64,000 bases of DNA, from positions 434,001 to 498,000 of the forward strand of contig CP107199.1 of assembly GCA_025758065.1 (NCBI GenBank), in the 5' to 3' direction. Below are positions 51,971 to 61,582 of this stretch, one piece after another. The translations under genes and the position numbers were made by a program. Under the pieces are notes generated by a model. That model was not told where the DNA came from, searched no databases, and worked only from the letters and a program-made list of their open reading frames with translations. Position 1 is the stretch's first letter; every line of letters begins with the position of its first letter. Source of the DNA: Lachnospiraceae bacterium (GTDB lineage Bacteria; Bacillota; Clostridia; Lachnospirales; Lachnospiraceae).

Positions 51971-54169
51971 TTACTTTCTTATCTGACCAATCAGCTCTAG
52001 CCGTTTCACTTGCTTTTCTCCTTCTAAGCTTAAGCTTTCTCCCTCTGTCAGTCCTGTAAAAATAACGATGCAGGCATCGCTCACTGCGTGTTCCCGGATA
52101 TAGGCCGGGTCAAATTCCATGAGCTTTTCGCCTTTCTTAATTTTCTGTCCATCACTTACAAATACCGTGAAGCCTTCCCCATTCAGTTTCACAGTATCTA
52201 CACCGATATGGAGCAGATATTCCGTCCCATCCGCCGCCTTCAGGCCAATCGCATGTTTGCTCGGAAATACAAACATGACTTCACCATCTTCCGGTGCCTC
52301 AACGATTCCATCTTCCGGCATAACCAGGTAGCCGTCTCCCATGGCTTTGCTGGCAAATGCCTCGTCCGGTGCCTCCGTGATTGGCTTTAATACGCCCTGG
52401 AACGGAGAGTAAAGTTTGTGGATGTTTTCTGCGATGTTCTTGCTCTCTGCCAGATTCACAGATGCTTCGGTTTCCGCAGTCACTTTGGTGCCCATATTCT
52501 CTGCACTATCTGTAGCTTCTGCGGTATCCTCCTCATGTTCCTCTGCCAGATAAGCTTCCAGCTCGGATTTGATCACAGTCACCTGCGGTCCGTAAATAAT
52601 CTGGATTCCCTGCCCTTTTACGATCACGCCTACCGCGCCAGTCGACTTTAAAAGCTTTTCATCAACCAGCGACGAGTCTGCGATAGAGCAGCGGAGTCGT
52701 GTCGCGCAGCAGTCCACGGAAGTGATATTGTTTCTTCCTCCCATACCCATTGCAATGGCTGCACTCCGGCTGTCTTTACTGTTTTCTGCCTGACTGCAGC
52801 TTTCTCCCTCTTTCGCTTCAGTCCTGCGGGCATTCACATCAGCCTTCGTGTAGAGCTTCGTCTCCTCGTCATCATCCTCACGTCCCGGTGTTTTCAAATC
52901 AAATTTTTTAATCAGAAAACTGAACAAAACGTAATACAGAAGGAAATACACAACTCCTGCCGGAATGATGCGAAGCCAGCTGGTTTTCGCATTGCCCTGC
53001 AGCACACCGAAAATCACCAGATCCAGAAGACCACCGGAAAATGTAAGACCCACTGCAATGTTCAAAATATGCGCAACCATATAGGCACTTCCGGCCAGGA
53101 TCACCTGAACCGCAAACAGCATTGGTGCTACAAACAGGAAAGAGAACTCAATTGGCTCTGTAATTCCGGTAAACATGCAGGCCAGCGCCGCACTTAAAAG
53201 CAGACCTCCTGCTGCCTTTTTCTTTTCCGGTTTCGCGCACCGGTACATGGCCAGCGCCGCTCCCGGAAGTCCAAAAATCATAAAAATAAACTCACCGGAA
53301 AAATACCGGGTAGCATCCGCGCTGAAATGCGTCACATCTGACGAAGCCAGCTGCGCAAAGAAAATGTTCTGGCCGCCCTGAATCAGATTTCCATCCACCA
53401 TCATGGTGCCACCTACCGCAGTCTGCCAGAAAGGCATATAGAACACATGATGCAGGCCGAACGGGATCAGCGCACGCTTAATGATACCAAAAATCAGGGT
53501 TCCGAAATAACCGGTTCCTGTAACCAGACCGCCCAGCGCGAAAATGCCATTCTGGACAGCCGGCCAGATAAAGTACATCAGAATACCGATACCAACATAA
53601 GTAACGGTAGAAATAATCGGTACAAAACGGGAGCCGCCAAAAAATGACAGTGCGTTTGGCAGTTCAATCTTATAAAACCGGTTGTGGAGTGCTGCCACAC
53701 CAAGTCCCACAAGAATACCGCCAAATACACCCATCTGCAGGGTCTGAATACCGCAGACACTGACAATGGTTCCCTCAAGCACATCCGAGGCAATTGTTCC
53801 GTCCGCTAAAACTTTTCCTGCTAATAAAAGCACTGCGTTGATTGATGCATGCATCACAAAAAAAGAAATCATAGCCGAAAGTGCCGCAACCTCTTTTTCC
53901 GCCTTCGCCATGCCAATGGCAACACCCACCGCAAAGATGATCGGCAGATTATCAAAAATGACGTTTCCTGCCTTGCTCATGATCATAAGCAGTGCATGCA
54001 GGACGGTTCCATTACCAAAAATCCCCTGTAAGCCATAGGTTGCAATGGTAGTCTCATTAGTGAAGGAACTTCCAATCCCCAGCAGGAGGCCAGCAACCGG
54101 AAGCACCGCAATCGGAAGCATGAAGCTGCGTCCTACTCGCTGAAGCACCCCAAAAATCTTGTCTTTCAT
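51971..54169 (-). CDS. PTS EIICBA, glucose family, LicT-controlled
   Basis: 732 residues with EIIC (start KIFGVLQRVGRSFMLPIAVL; MFTGITEPIEFSFLFVAPML), EIIB with the phosphocysteine in TSVDCCATRLRCSI and EIIA with its His in YLLHIGVDTVKLNGEGF. A Glu/Ala-rich linker joins EIIB and EIIA. It imports and phosphorylates a hexose; glucose, N-acetylglucosamine-like or maltose substrates are possible. Start at 54169 has AAGGAG. The leader carries a RAT/terminator. Confidence 0.92.
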   Translation of the reverse strand: MKDKIFGVLQRVGRSFMLPIAVLPVAGLLLGIGSSFTNETTIATYGLQGIFGNGTVLHALLMIMSKAGNVIFDNLPIIFAVGVAIGMAKAEKEVAALSAMISFFVMHASINAVLLLAGKVLADGTIASDVLEGTIVSVCGIQTLQMGVFGGILVGLGVAALHNRFYKIELPNALSFFGGSRFVPIISTVTYVGIGILMYFIWPAVQNGIFALGGLVTGTGYFGTLIFGIIKRALIPFGLHHVFYMPFWQTAVGGTMMVDGNLIQGGQNIFFAQLASSDVTHFSADATRYFSGEFIFMIFGLPGAALAMYRCAKPEKKKAAGGLLLSAALACMFTGITEPIEFSFLFVAPMLFAVQVILAGSAYMVAHILNIAVGLTFSGGLLDLVIFGVLQGNAKTSWLRIIPAGVVYFLLYYVLFSFLIKKFDLKTPGREDDDEETKLYTKADVNARRTEAKEGESCSQAENSKDSRSAAIAMGMGGRNNITSVDCCATRLRCSIADSSLVDEKLLKSTGAVGVIVKGQGIQIIYGPQVTVIKSELEAYLAEEHEEDTAEATDSAENMGTKVTAETEASVNLAESKNIAENIHKLYSPFQGVLKPITEAPDEAFASKAMGDGYLVMPEDGIVEAPEDGEVMFVFPSKHAIGLKAADGTEYLLHIGVDTVKLNGEGFTVFVSDGQKIKKGEKLMEFDPAYIREHAVSDACIVIFTGLTEGESLSLEGEKQVKRLELIGQIRK

Positions 54170-54373
54170 GTTCTTTCTCCTTTTTTTCTGAGTATTCAGG
54201 TGTGTCTTTCTGACAGTTTTCACATCTCCCGAAAATTCTTCCTGCAAACGCGCAAACGTCTTTCCATTTTACGTATTTCACCTGTGCAGAAAAGAAACCT
54301 GCTCCTATCAGCATACCCAAAACAATCCGTTTCAGTTGCTTCTGGGAAGTGTAGTTTTATTTGGAAAATGAAA

Positions 54374-54443
54374 AAGGCATCAACCAAAAGGACATCTCTT
54401 CGATGCCCTTTCGGTTAATGCCTGCTTTACCAGTAACACGCCC
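54374..54443 (-). promoter_or_regulatory. RAT antiterminator overlapping a terminator in the PTS leader
   Basis: On the minus strand GTTACTGGTAAAGCAGGCAT continues into AACCGAAAGG; it matches the LicT/SacY RAT consensus. Its 3' half overlaps a terminator in which GGCAT.AACC..AAGG.CATC pairs with GATG.CCTT..GGTT.ATGCC and is followed by TTTTT. The two structures are mutually exclusive. Confidence 0.88.
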
Positions 54444-54462
54444 AAATCTCAATTGTGTTATT

Positions 54463-54491
54463 AGTATAGTATGGAATGACAGATCTGTCAA
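54463..54491 (-). promoter_or_regulatory. Promoter of the LicT-controlled PTS operon
   Basis: Minus strand TTGACA, 17 bp, TATACT, about 20 bp before the RAT. Confidence 0.85.
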
Positions 54492-54545
54492 CTATTTATG
54501 ACGCGGAAATTTGACACATTGAAATGCAAAAAAGTACCGAAAAGC

Positions 54546-54616
54546 CTTGAAATAGGCTTATTTTTTGTCAACTTTTTATTTTTATTATATAGTTATATTT
54601 GGTGATATATAGTACA
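54546..54616 (+). repeat. Solo end of an IS1634-type element
   Basis: TTGAAATAGGCTTATTTTTT and the following 50 bp match the left end of the element at 49016-49085. No transposase follows; instead a YitT gene starts 70 bp on. Probably a remnant of an insertion and imprecise loss; its outward -10-like TATAGTACAATG could give a promoter. Confidence 0.7.
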
Positions 54617-54686
54617 ATGAATGTTGCAGATACAGTTACAGTTCCTGGCTTAACTGTAACCAACTATAATCCCACAGAGGTGTGTC

Positions 54687-55544
54687 ATGAACCATTCAAA
54701 CAACCATGTTACAGAACTGTTCAAAGAAACTATGGTCCTTACAGCAGCTATGGCCATCGTAGCCGGAGCTGTGTACTTCTTTCTTTTACCAAGCCATGCT
54801 TCCGTAAGCAGTATCTCCGGTCTTGGTATTATCTTATCTAACTTTGTTCCTCTGCCCCTTTCAGCCATCACCATGATCTTAAATGTACTTTTACTGATCA
54901 TCGGATTTTTCACCTGCGGAAAAGAATTCGGGGCTAAAACCGTATACACCAGTATTGTACTTCCCCTTTTTCTGGCCCTTTTTGAAAGGATCTTCCCGAA
55001 CATCGGCTCCTTAACTGACAGTCAGGAACTGGATGTTTTATGCTATATTTTAACCGTCAGTATCGGTTTAAGCATCCTGTTTAACCGCAATGCTTCTTCC
55101 GGTGGTCTGGATATCGTTGCCAAGATCATGAACAAATATCTCCATATGGATCTTGGGAAAGCTATGTCCTTATCCGGCATGTGTGTCGCCCTTTCAGCAG
55201 CTTTGGTGTATGATAAGAAAACTGTTGTTTTAAGTGTACTGGGAACCTATTTTAACGGCATCATCCTGGACCATTTTATCTTTAACCACAATGTAAAACG
55301 GCGGGTCTGCATTATCACTAAAAAAGAGGAAGAGCTGCGGCATTTTATCATCAATGACCTGCACAGCGGCGCTACCATCTATGAATCCATCGGTGCCTAC
55401 AATCTGGAAAAACGCAATGAGATCATTACCATCGTAGATAAGTCAGAATACCAGAAACTGATGAATTATATCAACCGTGAAGACCCCCATGCTTTTATCA
55501 CAGTGTATACAGTGTCTGATATCCGATATCAGCCTAAAAAATAA
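54687..55544 (+). CDS. YitT-family membrane protein with DUF2179 domain
   Basis: 285 residues. About six membrane helices (from LTAAMAIVAGAVYFFLLPSH) and a C-terminal cytoplasmic DUF2179 domain with ITKKEEELRHFIINDLHSGA and NREDPHAFITVYTVSDI. YitT proteins are widespread in Bacillota with no proven transport substrate. GAGGTG precedes the ATG. Upstream lie a solo IS end and an inverted repeat (GTTACAG at 54635-54641, CTGTAAC at 54654-54660) that could be an operator. Confidence 0.88.
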   Translation: MNHSNNHVTELFKETMVLTAAMAIVAGAVYFFLLPSHASVSSISGLGIILSNFVPLPLSAITMILNVLLLIIGFFTCGKEFGAKTVYTSIVLPLFLALFERIFPNIGSLTDSQELDVLCYILTVSIGLSILFNRNASSGGLDIVAKIMNKYLHMDLGKAMSLSGMCVALSAALVYDKKTVVLSVLGTYFNGIILDHFIFNHNVKRRVCIITKKEEELRHFIINDLHSGATIYESIGAYNLEKRNEIITIVDKSEYQKLMNYINREDPHAFITVYTVSDIRYQPKK

Positions 55545-55615
55545 TGTCCATAAAAATGTTATTATAATCCAATTTACGTCCTAAAAAATGTATTACATCT
55601 ATAAAATTATATCCT

Positions 55616-55662
55616 AAAAAATCTTCTCACAAAATCAAGCACAGAAAGATTCTGAGAAAAGA
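55616..55662. repeat. Dispersed repeat, partial copy
   Basis: AAAAATCTTCTCACAAAATC followed by a diverged AGCACAGAAAGATTCTGAGA matches the right half of 56735-56848. Confidence 0.65.
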
Positions 55663-55724
55663 TTTAATATAATTTTTGATATAATTCAGTGGATTTTAGT
55701 TGCCGTACATCTGGATGTTTCTAC

Positions 55725-56708
55725 CTACCGATAATAGCACATTCCACTACACTTTCCAGCCGGACCGAATATTTCCCTTTTCATCTGTGAAATATATCTG
55801 CGTTCTGCCTTTGGTCCGGCTGGGATATTTCCAGTTTTTTCCATATCCAAGACATCTTTTAATATTTCTAATGCCTTTCGCAGATTTTTGATATCACGTT
55901 CCATATAGTCTGTGTAGTTGCCTCTTCCCACCAGTTTTAAATGAGTAACACCAGCTTTTTCCAACTGGTATAAAGCGCAGAGGCCACAGCCAGTCTGTCC
56001 ACAAAGATAGCCGTCATCTTCTGGTTCATCCACATTTTCATCCACACTTTCTGCTGATACACCTTCTCTGATCCGTCCCAGTTCATAGGGTACCAGACAA
56101 AGATGACACATTTCATCGCAGTGAAGGGAATTGCAGAATGCACCGGTAAACTGGCACATTTCGTTTAGTGTGAAGGCTTCAAATTCTGTGAGGTTTCCTG
56201 CTTTGTTAATAATAGAATTCATATCTTCTATGCTGTTTTTCCTGTGAAAGATCAGGCGTTTTAAGTTCTGCTTCTCAAAGTATTTTATCATTCCGCTGTT
56301 GACCTCTGCAGTCTCTCCGCTCAAGTGGATCTCACAATTGATTCTACTCTGTCGCAGATATAAAAGCAGCGCCGGATCAGCGACGATAAAACTATTAAAT
56401 CCAATGGACATACACCGTATAATAATATTAACAATTTCCGGGTATTGTTCTGGGATGTAGTATAAGGAGTTAAAGGTGAGATACACTGGCTTTTTATATT
56501 TTCTGATCATAGCAACCAGTATTTCCAGTTCGCTAAATGCACCTAACTGTACATTGGAGCAAAGTACTTCCCGGCGGTTAAGCGGCAGAAGCGTCCCGTA
56601 TTTTTTTGTCCATGAATAAGGCACATAGCCGCAGAAAAACTCGTCTGCTCCTGCTTCCACATAGGGGATATATTCATCAACGGAACCAAGTCCGGCTACA
56701 ATCTTCAT
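55725..56708 (-). CDS. Peptidase U32-family protein
   Basis: 327 residues of the U32 TIM-barrel family. MKIVAGLGSVDEYIPYVEAG and ADEFFCGYVPYSWTKKY open the barrel; the Cys cluster FCNSLHCDEMCHLC and later CGQTGCGLCALYQL suggest an Fe-S or zinc site, as in RlhA/TrhP/UbiUV-type members that hydroxylate RNA or quinones. True peptidase activity is doubtful for this family. AAAGGAGGG precedes the start. A second, larger gene of the same type lies just upstream on this strand. Confidence 0.8.
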   Translation of the reverse strand: MKIVAGLGSVDEYIPYVEAGADEFFCGYVPYSWTKKYGTLLPLNRREVLCSNVQLGAFSELEILVAMIRKYKKPVYLTFNSLYYIPEQYPEIVNIIIRCMSIGFNSFIVADPALLLYLRQSRINCEIHLSGETAEVNSGMIKYFEKQNLKRLIFHRKNSIEDMNSIINKAGNLTEFEAFTLNEMCQFTGAFCNSLHCDEMCHLCLVPYELGRIREGVSAESVDENVDEPEDDGYLCGQTGCGLCALYQLEKAGVTHLKLVGRGNYTDYMERDIKNLRKALEILKDVLDMEKTGNIPAGPKAERRYISQMKREIFGPAGKCSGMCYYR

Positions 56709-56734
56709 CTGTACTCTTCCCTCCTTTCCCCACA

Positions 56735-56848
56735 TATGTCCTCTCGGAATCTTTCATGCACCTGCCTTTGTAACTGATTTTCCGCCAGCCGCACCCGACA
56801 AAAAATCTTCTCACAAAATCAGGCGCAGAAAGATTCCGGGAGAACATA
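56735..56848. repeat. 114-bp palindromic repeat, full copy
   Basis: Left arm TATGTCCTCTCGGAATCTTT (to CACCTG at 56764) pairs with the right arm ending AAAGATTCCGGGAGAACATA at 56848. It lies between the two U32-type genes. Single arms recur at 34694, 38082 and 55616. Confidence 0.7.
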
Positions 56849-56852
56849 CATC

Positions 56853-58469
56853 TTACAGCAGATTTACCACCAGTCGGTCTGTCCCTGCTGTTTTCCATTT
56901 TTGAACCATTTCTTTTATTCCTGTTTTCATTCCAACTTCATTTTCTATTCCAGATCCAAAACCAGGATCATCCTCAAAAATGCGGCTGTCCAACGCAAAT
57001 AAGGAGTTGTATCTACCCACCATTTTCAGATGATCCGGATACAAGAACGCATAATCTTTACAAAATCCCGGACACTGTTTTACCAGCTTCTGCTTTCCCC
57101 GCTCTCCTGTGGTACATTTTGCATACAACGTACAATACTGGGATGTATTGGTCTGGTAAAAAGGAAGGTGCAGACTGTTCTTTCCAACAGGAAATGCCAT
57201 ATCATAGCCACAGCTTTCCCATTCGAATCTGGCAATGCCGTATTCTTTTTCCAGATACTCTCTGTAAAAATCGGCATTTAAACTATTTTCTTCAAGGAAT
57301 TTACCGTCGGCCTCTGCTCCTGTTTGTGTCATAGTTTCCAACTTATAGTGCAGTCTTGGATCTTTCCGCCGCTTGTTTAATAAAATGCCAAGTACCGGAA
57401 TCAGTAAAGACTTCTCTTTTATCATTTCTGCCATAGCCCAGTCATTGACCTGTATTTCCAAAATACTCTCATTTTTCTCACACCAGGCTTCCAACCGGTT
57501 CAGCAAAATTTTCATTCTCTCCAGCATAAATTCCCTGATATAAGAAAAAGTCATCGTTACCTGCAAACCATCTTTTCTGGCTTTTTCAAGAAGCAGAAAC
57601 AACTGGTCTTCCTTTGGAAAAAGCAGATGACAGAAAGCATTTCCAATATAAAGTCTTTGCGGCCGGATATAAGAAAACCAGTACCCGGACAGATGATTCC
57701 GCTTCCAGTAGTTATCTATAAAAACTTTAAGATCTGTCGCCAGATACTCCTCATAAAGCCAGGTGGTGTCCAGCTCCACAGCCCATTCAAACTGCTCCAA
57801 TGCACTCCCGGTCTCTGGCATTACCTCCGACCTGTTCTGTGACTTCTCCTCTGTCTCCCTTTCCCGGCCTGTTTCTTTCCTGCAATATTCCTGATTTTCA
57901 CAGCCAAACCACCGCTTCTTCTGCTCTTCAAAGCTCTCAGCCGTCACTGCATCCCCATTTGTCGGATAAACTGTCATGGCACTGGCCAGTTCATTCTCAT
58001 CCCCGGTCAGTTTTAAACGGATATAACGGTCATACCACAGAAGCATTGCCTGAACCTGTTCCCGATATTCCCCATATTCTCTATATTCTTTATTTTCTTT
58101 GCATCCTTCGTATTCCCTGCTTTTCCCATTTTCTGTTTCATCTGCATCCATATCGCCCATATTATCCGGTATATCACCTATATTATCCAGATATAGGGTA
58201 TACTCATAGTAAAATTCATATTTCCCACTGCATTCCAGTTTATAAGAATGCAGCTCTACCTGCTCATACTCCAGCTTCGGATAATGATAAAAGCAGACTC
58301 GAAATAATTCCGGGTCTGCTATTTTTTCTGCTGTGCGGAAAGTAAAGCCGTTTTCCGCAAGCTCTATTATACGAATTTCTTTTTCACCGGCAAAACCGGC
58401 AACAAGGCCAAATGGCAGCATGGACACGCCCTGTATTTTTCCATGCTTTTGTTTCAATCCATGATACAT
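56853..58469 (-). CDS. Large hypothetical protein, U32-like in its C-terminal half
   Basis: 538 residues. The first 230 residues contain GLVAGFAGEKEIRIIELAEN and a low-complexity Glu/Arg/Tyr insert (NGKSREYEGCKENKEYREYG). The second half has RPQRLYIGNAFCHLLFPKED, RMKILLNRLEAWCEKNESIL and LLIPVLGILLNKRRKDPRL, resembling a degenerate U32 barrel, and ends with Cys-containing CTLYAKCTTGERGKQKLVKQ and QCPGFCKDYAFLYPDHLKM. It precedes the U32 gene on the same strand, so the two probably work together. No reaction can be assigned. Confidence 0.65.
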   Translation of the reverse strand: MYHGLKQKHGKIQGVSMLPFGLVAGFAGEKEIRIIELAENGFTFRTAEKIADPELFRVCFYHYPKLEYEQVELHSYKLECSGKYEFYYEYTLYLDNIGDIPDNMGDMDADETENGKSREYEGCKENKEYREYGEYREQVQAMLLWYDRYIRLKLTGDENELASAMTVYPTNGDAVTAESFEEQKKRWFGCENQEYCRKETGRERETEEKSQNRSEVMPETGSALEQFEWAVELDTTWLYEEYLATDLKVFIDNYWKRNHLSGYWFSYIRPQRLYIGNAFCHLLFPKEDQLFLLLEKARKDGLQVTMTFSYIREFMLERMKILLNRLEAWCEKNESILEIQVNDWAMAEMIKEKSLLIPVLGILLNKRRKDPRLHYKLETMTQTGAEADGKFLEENSLNADFYREYLEKEYGIARFEWESCGYDMAFPVGKNSLHLPFYQTNTSQYCTLYAKCTTGERGKQKLVKQCPGFCKDYAFLYPDHLKMVGRYNSLFALDSRIFEDDPGFGSGIENEVGMKTGIKEMVQKWKTAGTDRLVVNLL

Positions 58470-58547
58470 AATGTTATTCCTTTTTGTCCGGTTATCACTT
58501 TTGGTCTATTATATAACACTTCATCAAAAAAAGTCCAGACAGAAACT

Positions 58548-60308
58548 TTATTTACAGATACTGTTGATCCAGGAGATCAGCTCTCCCTCATAATCAGCAT
58601 CTCCATGTGGCTGTGCCCACACTAATGCGTAATCTACATCTGAATCCGTCTTATCCTCCAGAGCAAGAGCCAGAACTGCCGCTACAGACAGTGATGTATT
58701 TCCGTCCTCTGTTCCTACCCGTATACGGATATGGTCTGCTGCATCAGCCTGCTTATCCGTTCCAATATAATTCATGGGATTTAACAGTTTCCTGCTTTCT
58801 TCCACTTTCTTATCACCGGAAACACTGCCATAAGCTTCCATATATGTTTCATACTCATCCGGGAACTGGGCCTTTAAATTTTCCAGTATATCTGCAATAT
58901 AAGGATCGAAATGCTTATACCGGTTAGCTTCATCTCCAAATTCCATATTTTCCGCAGAATTATCGGTCATTTCCAAATTATCAAAGGCCATGACCTTCTT
59001 CATTCTTGGATTGGAAACAGAAAGATACATATCGTAATCAGAGATCTCAGCTGTCTTTCCATCCCACTTCAGATAACCAGTAAGATCTGTTCCGGCCACT
59101 TCCGTTCCCCTTCCTTTCGGACCTTTACCTGAAGTTGTATAATTTCCCTTCAGATAGTCATCCAGAGAATAGGAAACAGATAAACTGCCGTCTTCCAGCC
59201 TTGTAAGGTACGTAGTAGCTGCATCTTCTGTCTCTTTTACCATGTAATCATAAAAACTGCCGCTCTTTCCATCATCACTTAAAGTCAACGGTTCTCCTGT
59301 TTTTGGATCTTTCAGTCCAAGGCCGTTGATATAAGCTGCATAAGCTGAGGACATCTCCTTTGATAACGCCTGTTCAAACGCAGTGGCTGTACCAGTTTCC
59401 CCTGTCATATCATTGCTGTAATCAGGAAGATCTGCATACATCCACTCATAAGCCAGATCTGCATGATCCAGATCTGTGATCGGACAGTAAACCTGTGCTG
59501 CATACACATCATCCGTAGAATCCATGACTGCGCCGATCTCTTCCAGATAAACTTTGTAATCTTCACTGTTTCCTGTAGTTCCTAAAAGAGCACTCATTGC
59601 TCCCCCTGCGCTGGTTCCAATGGAAATGATCTTATTGGCATCACCTGCCATTACCTTATCATTTGCCTTTAAAAAGCGCACACCTGCCTTTAAATCAACC
59701 AGACCTGCCGGGGATTTTCCAATATAGCTTCCGTCCTCTGACTGTGTCTCCTTGCCTCTGCTGGCAGGTGATACAAATACATATCCCTGCTCCAGATATT
59801 CTTTTGTTTTATCAGAGATCTTTGAAGCATCTGCCTCTGCATATCCGCCAACACCATTTTTGTAGATAATAGGTGCGCTCTGGGCTGTGTAACCGTTTAT
59901 CTCACCCGTCTCATTGATGGTTCCGTCTGCATTCATATATGCCGCAGGAACATAAATATTCATGCATTCCTTTACCGGGTCAACGGGATTTTCGCAGTAG
60001 ACCACGTATTCCAGACTGTAACAGTCATAGTCCTCATTGTAAACCCATTTATCTTTATAATCAGCCAGATCCATGCTTCCTGTAAGAAGCTCAGAAATGT
60101 CTGGGGTCTGTGCCATTCCCATTCCTTCATAAAATGGCTTATTCCCTTTGTCACCTTTCTGACCTTTGGGGGGCATTTTCGTTACTGCTTCCTGTGCCTT
60201 TTCTGTTGTTTCTGCCTGTGTCTTGGTCTGTACAGGTGCCTGGTTGCTACTGCATCCAGTTGCTACCACAGCTGCTAAAATCGCTGTCAATATCAGTTCT
60301 TTTTTCAT
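58548..60308 (-). CDS. Secreted tannase-like esterase lipoprotein (subtype B type)
   Basis: 586 residues. Signal peptide and lipobox ATGC (residues about 16-19) anchor it outside the membrane. An alpha/beta-hydrolase domain follows with nucleophile elbow SIGTSAGGAMSALLG near residue 230, Asp in RIRVGTEDGNTSLSV and the catalytic His in VWAQPHGDADYEGELI. The GTSAGGA and HGDADY motifs are those of bacterial tannases (TanLp1/TanSg), which release gallate from tannin esters. A feruloyl or related esterase is the alternative. It is last in a run with an enolase-superfamily enzyme, an esterase and a permease. Confidence 0.8.
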   Translation of the reverse strand: MKKELILTAILAAVVATGCSSNQAPVQTKTQAETTEKAQEAVTKMPPKGQKGDKGNKPFYEGMGMAQTPDISELLTGSMDLADYKDKWVYNEDYDCYSLEYVVYCENPVDPVKECMNIYVPAAYMNADGTINETGEINGYTAQSAPIIYKNGVGGYAEADASKISDKTKEYLEQGYVFVSPASRGKETQSEDGSYIGKSPAGLVDLKAGVRFLKANDKVMAGDANKIISIGTSAGGAMSALLGTTGNSEDYKVYLEEIGAVMDSTDDVYAAQVYCPITDLDHADLAYEWMYADLPDYSNDMTGETGTATAFEQALSKEMSSAYAAYINGLGLKDPKTGEPLTLSDDGKSGSFYDYMVKETEDAATTYLTRLEDGSLSVSYSLDDYLKGNYTTSGKGPKGRGTEVAGTDLTGYLKWDGKTAEISDYDMYLSVSNPRMKKVMAFDNLEMTDNSAENMEFGDEANRYKHFDPYIADILENLKAQFPDEYETYMEAYGSVSGDKKVEESRKLLNPMNYIGTDKQADAADHIRIRVGTEDGNTSLSVAAVLALALEDKTDSDVDYALVWAQPHGDADYEGELISWINSICK

Positions 60309-60394
60309 CGCTTTACTCTCCTTTGCCGCAACTAATCATAGAGAATAAATGTGACAAAACTGTGGTCAAATTGTGTTTTCTATTCGATTTTACA

Positions 60395-61540
60395 TTACCA
60401 GTCTTTCACAGAACCATCAAAGGCTCTGCGAGCTGCATTGCTGCCACGTTCATTAGCCGGATACAGATCTTCTGCATCATCTGCCAGTTCCACGCCAATA
60501 CCAGGTGCCTCCGGGATCAGCATACAGCCGTTCTCAAAGCGGAGTGGTTCTTTTACCATCTTGTCTTCTGCACCATTTAAGCAGAAACCAGGCAGTTCCT
60601 GGATACCAAGGTTTGAAATGGACGCGCAGATCTGCAGGCAAGCTGCTGTGGACACCGGTCCTAGTGGATTATGAGGAATCACAAGGACATCATGTGCTTC
60701 TGCCAGTGCGCAGATTTTTTTGCTGGCAGTGATACCGCCTACTGCACACACATCCGGACGGACATACTGGCAGGCGTGGCGTGACATCAGCACCTCAAAC
60801 TCGCGCAGGTCGATAAAACGCTCTCCTGTAGCAATAGGAACACCCACCTTGGATGCTACCTCTGCCATGGTATCTACATTATCCGGTGGAACCGGATCCT
60901 CCAATATCATAGGTCGGTAAGGCTCTACTGCACGGCCAAACGCAACCGCTTCCGGCAGTGTCATGCCCCGATGCACTTCCAGCACAAAATCAAAATCATT
61001 TCCAACAGCTTCACGGCATACCCGTACCTTTTCCACTTCACGTTCAATGCGGCTGGAATAAAATTCTCCTTTTCCATCTGGTGCGCTGACCGGACCGTTG
61101 CAGAAGATCTTTGCAGCTGTAAAGCCCATTTCCTGCAACTGCTGATACTGCTTTGCAAGCTCATTGTTATCTTCTGTGAGATGCATAACAGATGCATATA
61201 CACGCACTTTTTCGCGGGTCTTTCCGCCTAAAAGCTCATAAACCGGAACTCCAAGTGCCTTACCCTTAATATCCCACAGAGCAATATCAATAGCAGAAAT
61301 AGCACTCATGATCACTGAACCGCGGAAATACACGGAACGCAGGAAATTCTGATTAAAATCCTCAATGCGGAATGGATCTTTTCCGATCAGGTAATCTGCA
61401 AACTTTTCAATAGCTGCTGCTGTGGCCTGTAAATATCCCCAGTTGCCAGCCTCGCCAAGACCTGTGATCCCGGCATCAGTATATATCTGTACAAACAGAT
61501 AATGCTTTGCAAAACGCAGCTTTACATCTGTAATCTTCAT
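60395..61540 (-). CDS. Mandelate racemase/enolase-superfamily dehydratase
   Basis: 381 residues. N-terminal capping domain (MKITDVKLRFAKHYLFVQIY) and a barrel with metal-binding residues in FVLEVHRGMT, ILEDPVPPDNVDTM and IATGERFIDLREF, and the catalytic His in VIPHNPLGPVSTAA. This pattern is close to D-galactonate/mannonate dehydratases, which turn sugar acids into 2-keto-3-deoxy acids. Exact substrate uncertain. GAGGAG precedes the start at 61540. It lies between the tannase and an esterase gene and is probably cotranscribed with the esterase. Confidence 0.85.
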   Translation of the reverse strand: MKITDVKLRFAKHYLFVQIYTDAGITGLGEAGNWGYLQATAAAIEKFADYLIGKDPFRIEDFNQNFLRSVYFRGSVIMSAISAIDIALWDIKGKALGVPVYELLGGKTREKVRVYASVMHLTEDNNELAKQYQQLQEMGFTAAKIFCNGPVSAPDGKGEFYSSRIEREVEKVRVCREAVGNDFDFVLEVHRGMTLPEAVAFGRAVEPYRPMILEDPVPPDNVDTMAEVASKVGVPIATGERFIDLREFEVLMSRHACQYVRPDVCAVGGITASKKICALAEAHDVLVIPHNPLGPVSTAACLQICASISNLGIQELPGFCLNGAEDKMVKEPLRFENGCMLIPEAPGIGVELADDAEDLYPANERGSNAARRAFDGSVKDW

Positions 61541-61582
61541 TGTCTTACTCCTCATATAATATCTTTTCTTCTGACATTTGTT

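Noticed and set aside
53447..53793. Short ORFs opposite the PTS EIIC region
   Set aside because: Shadows of the large PTS gene with no ribosome binding sites or family features.
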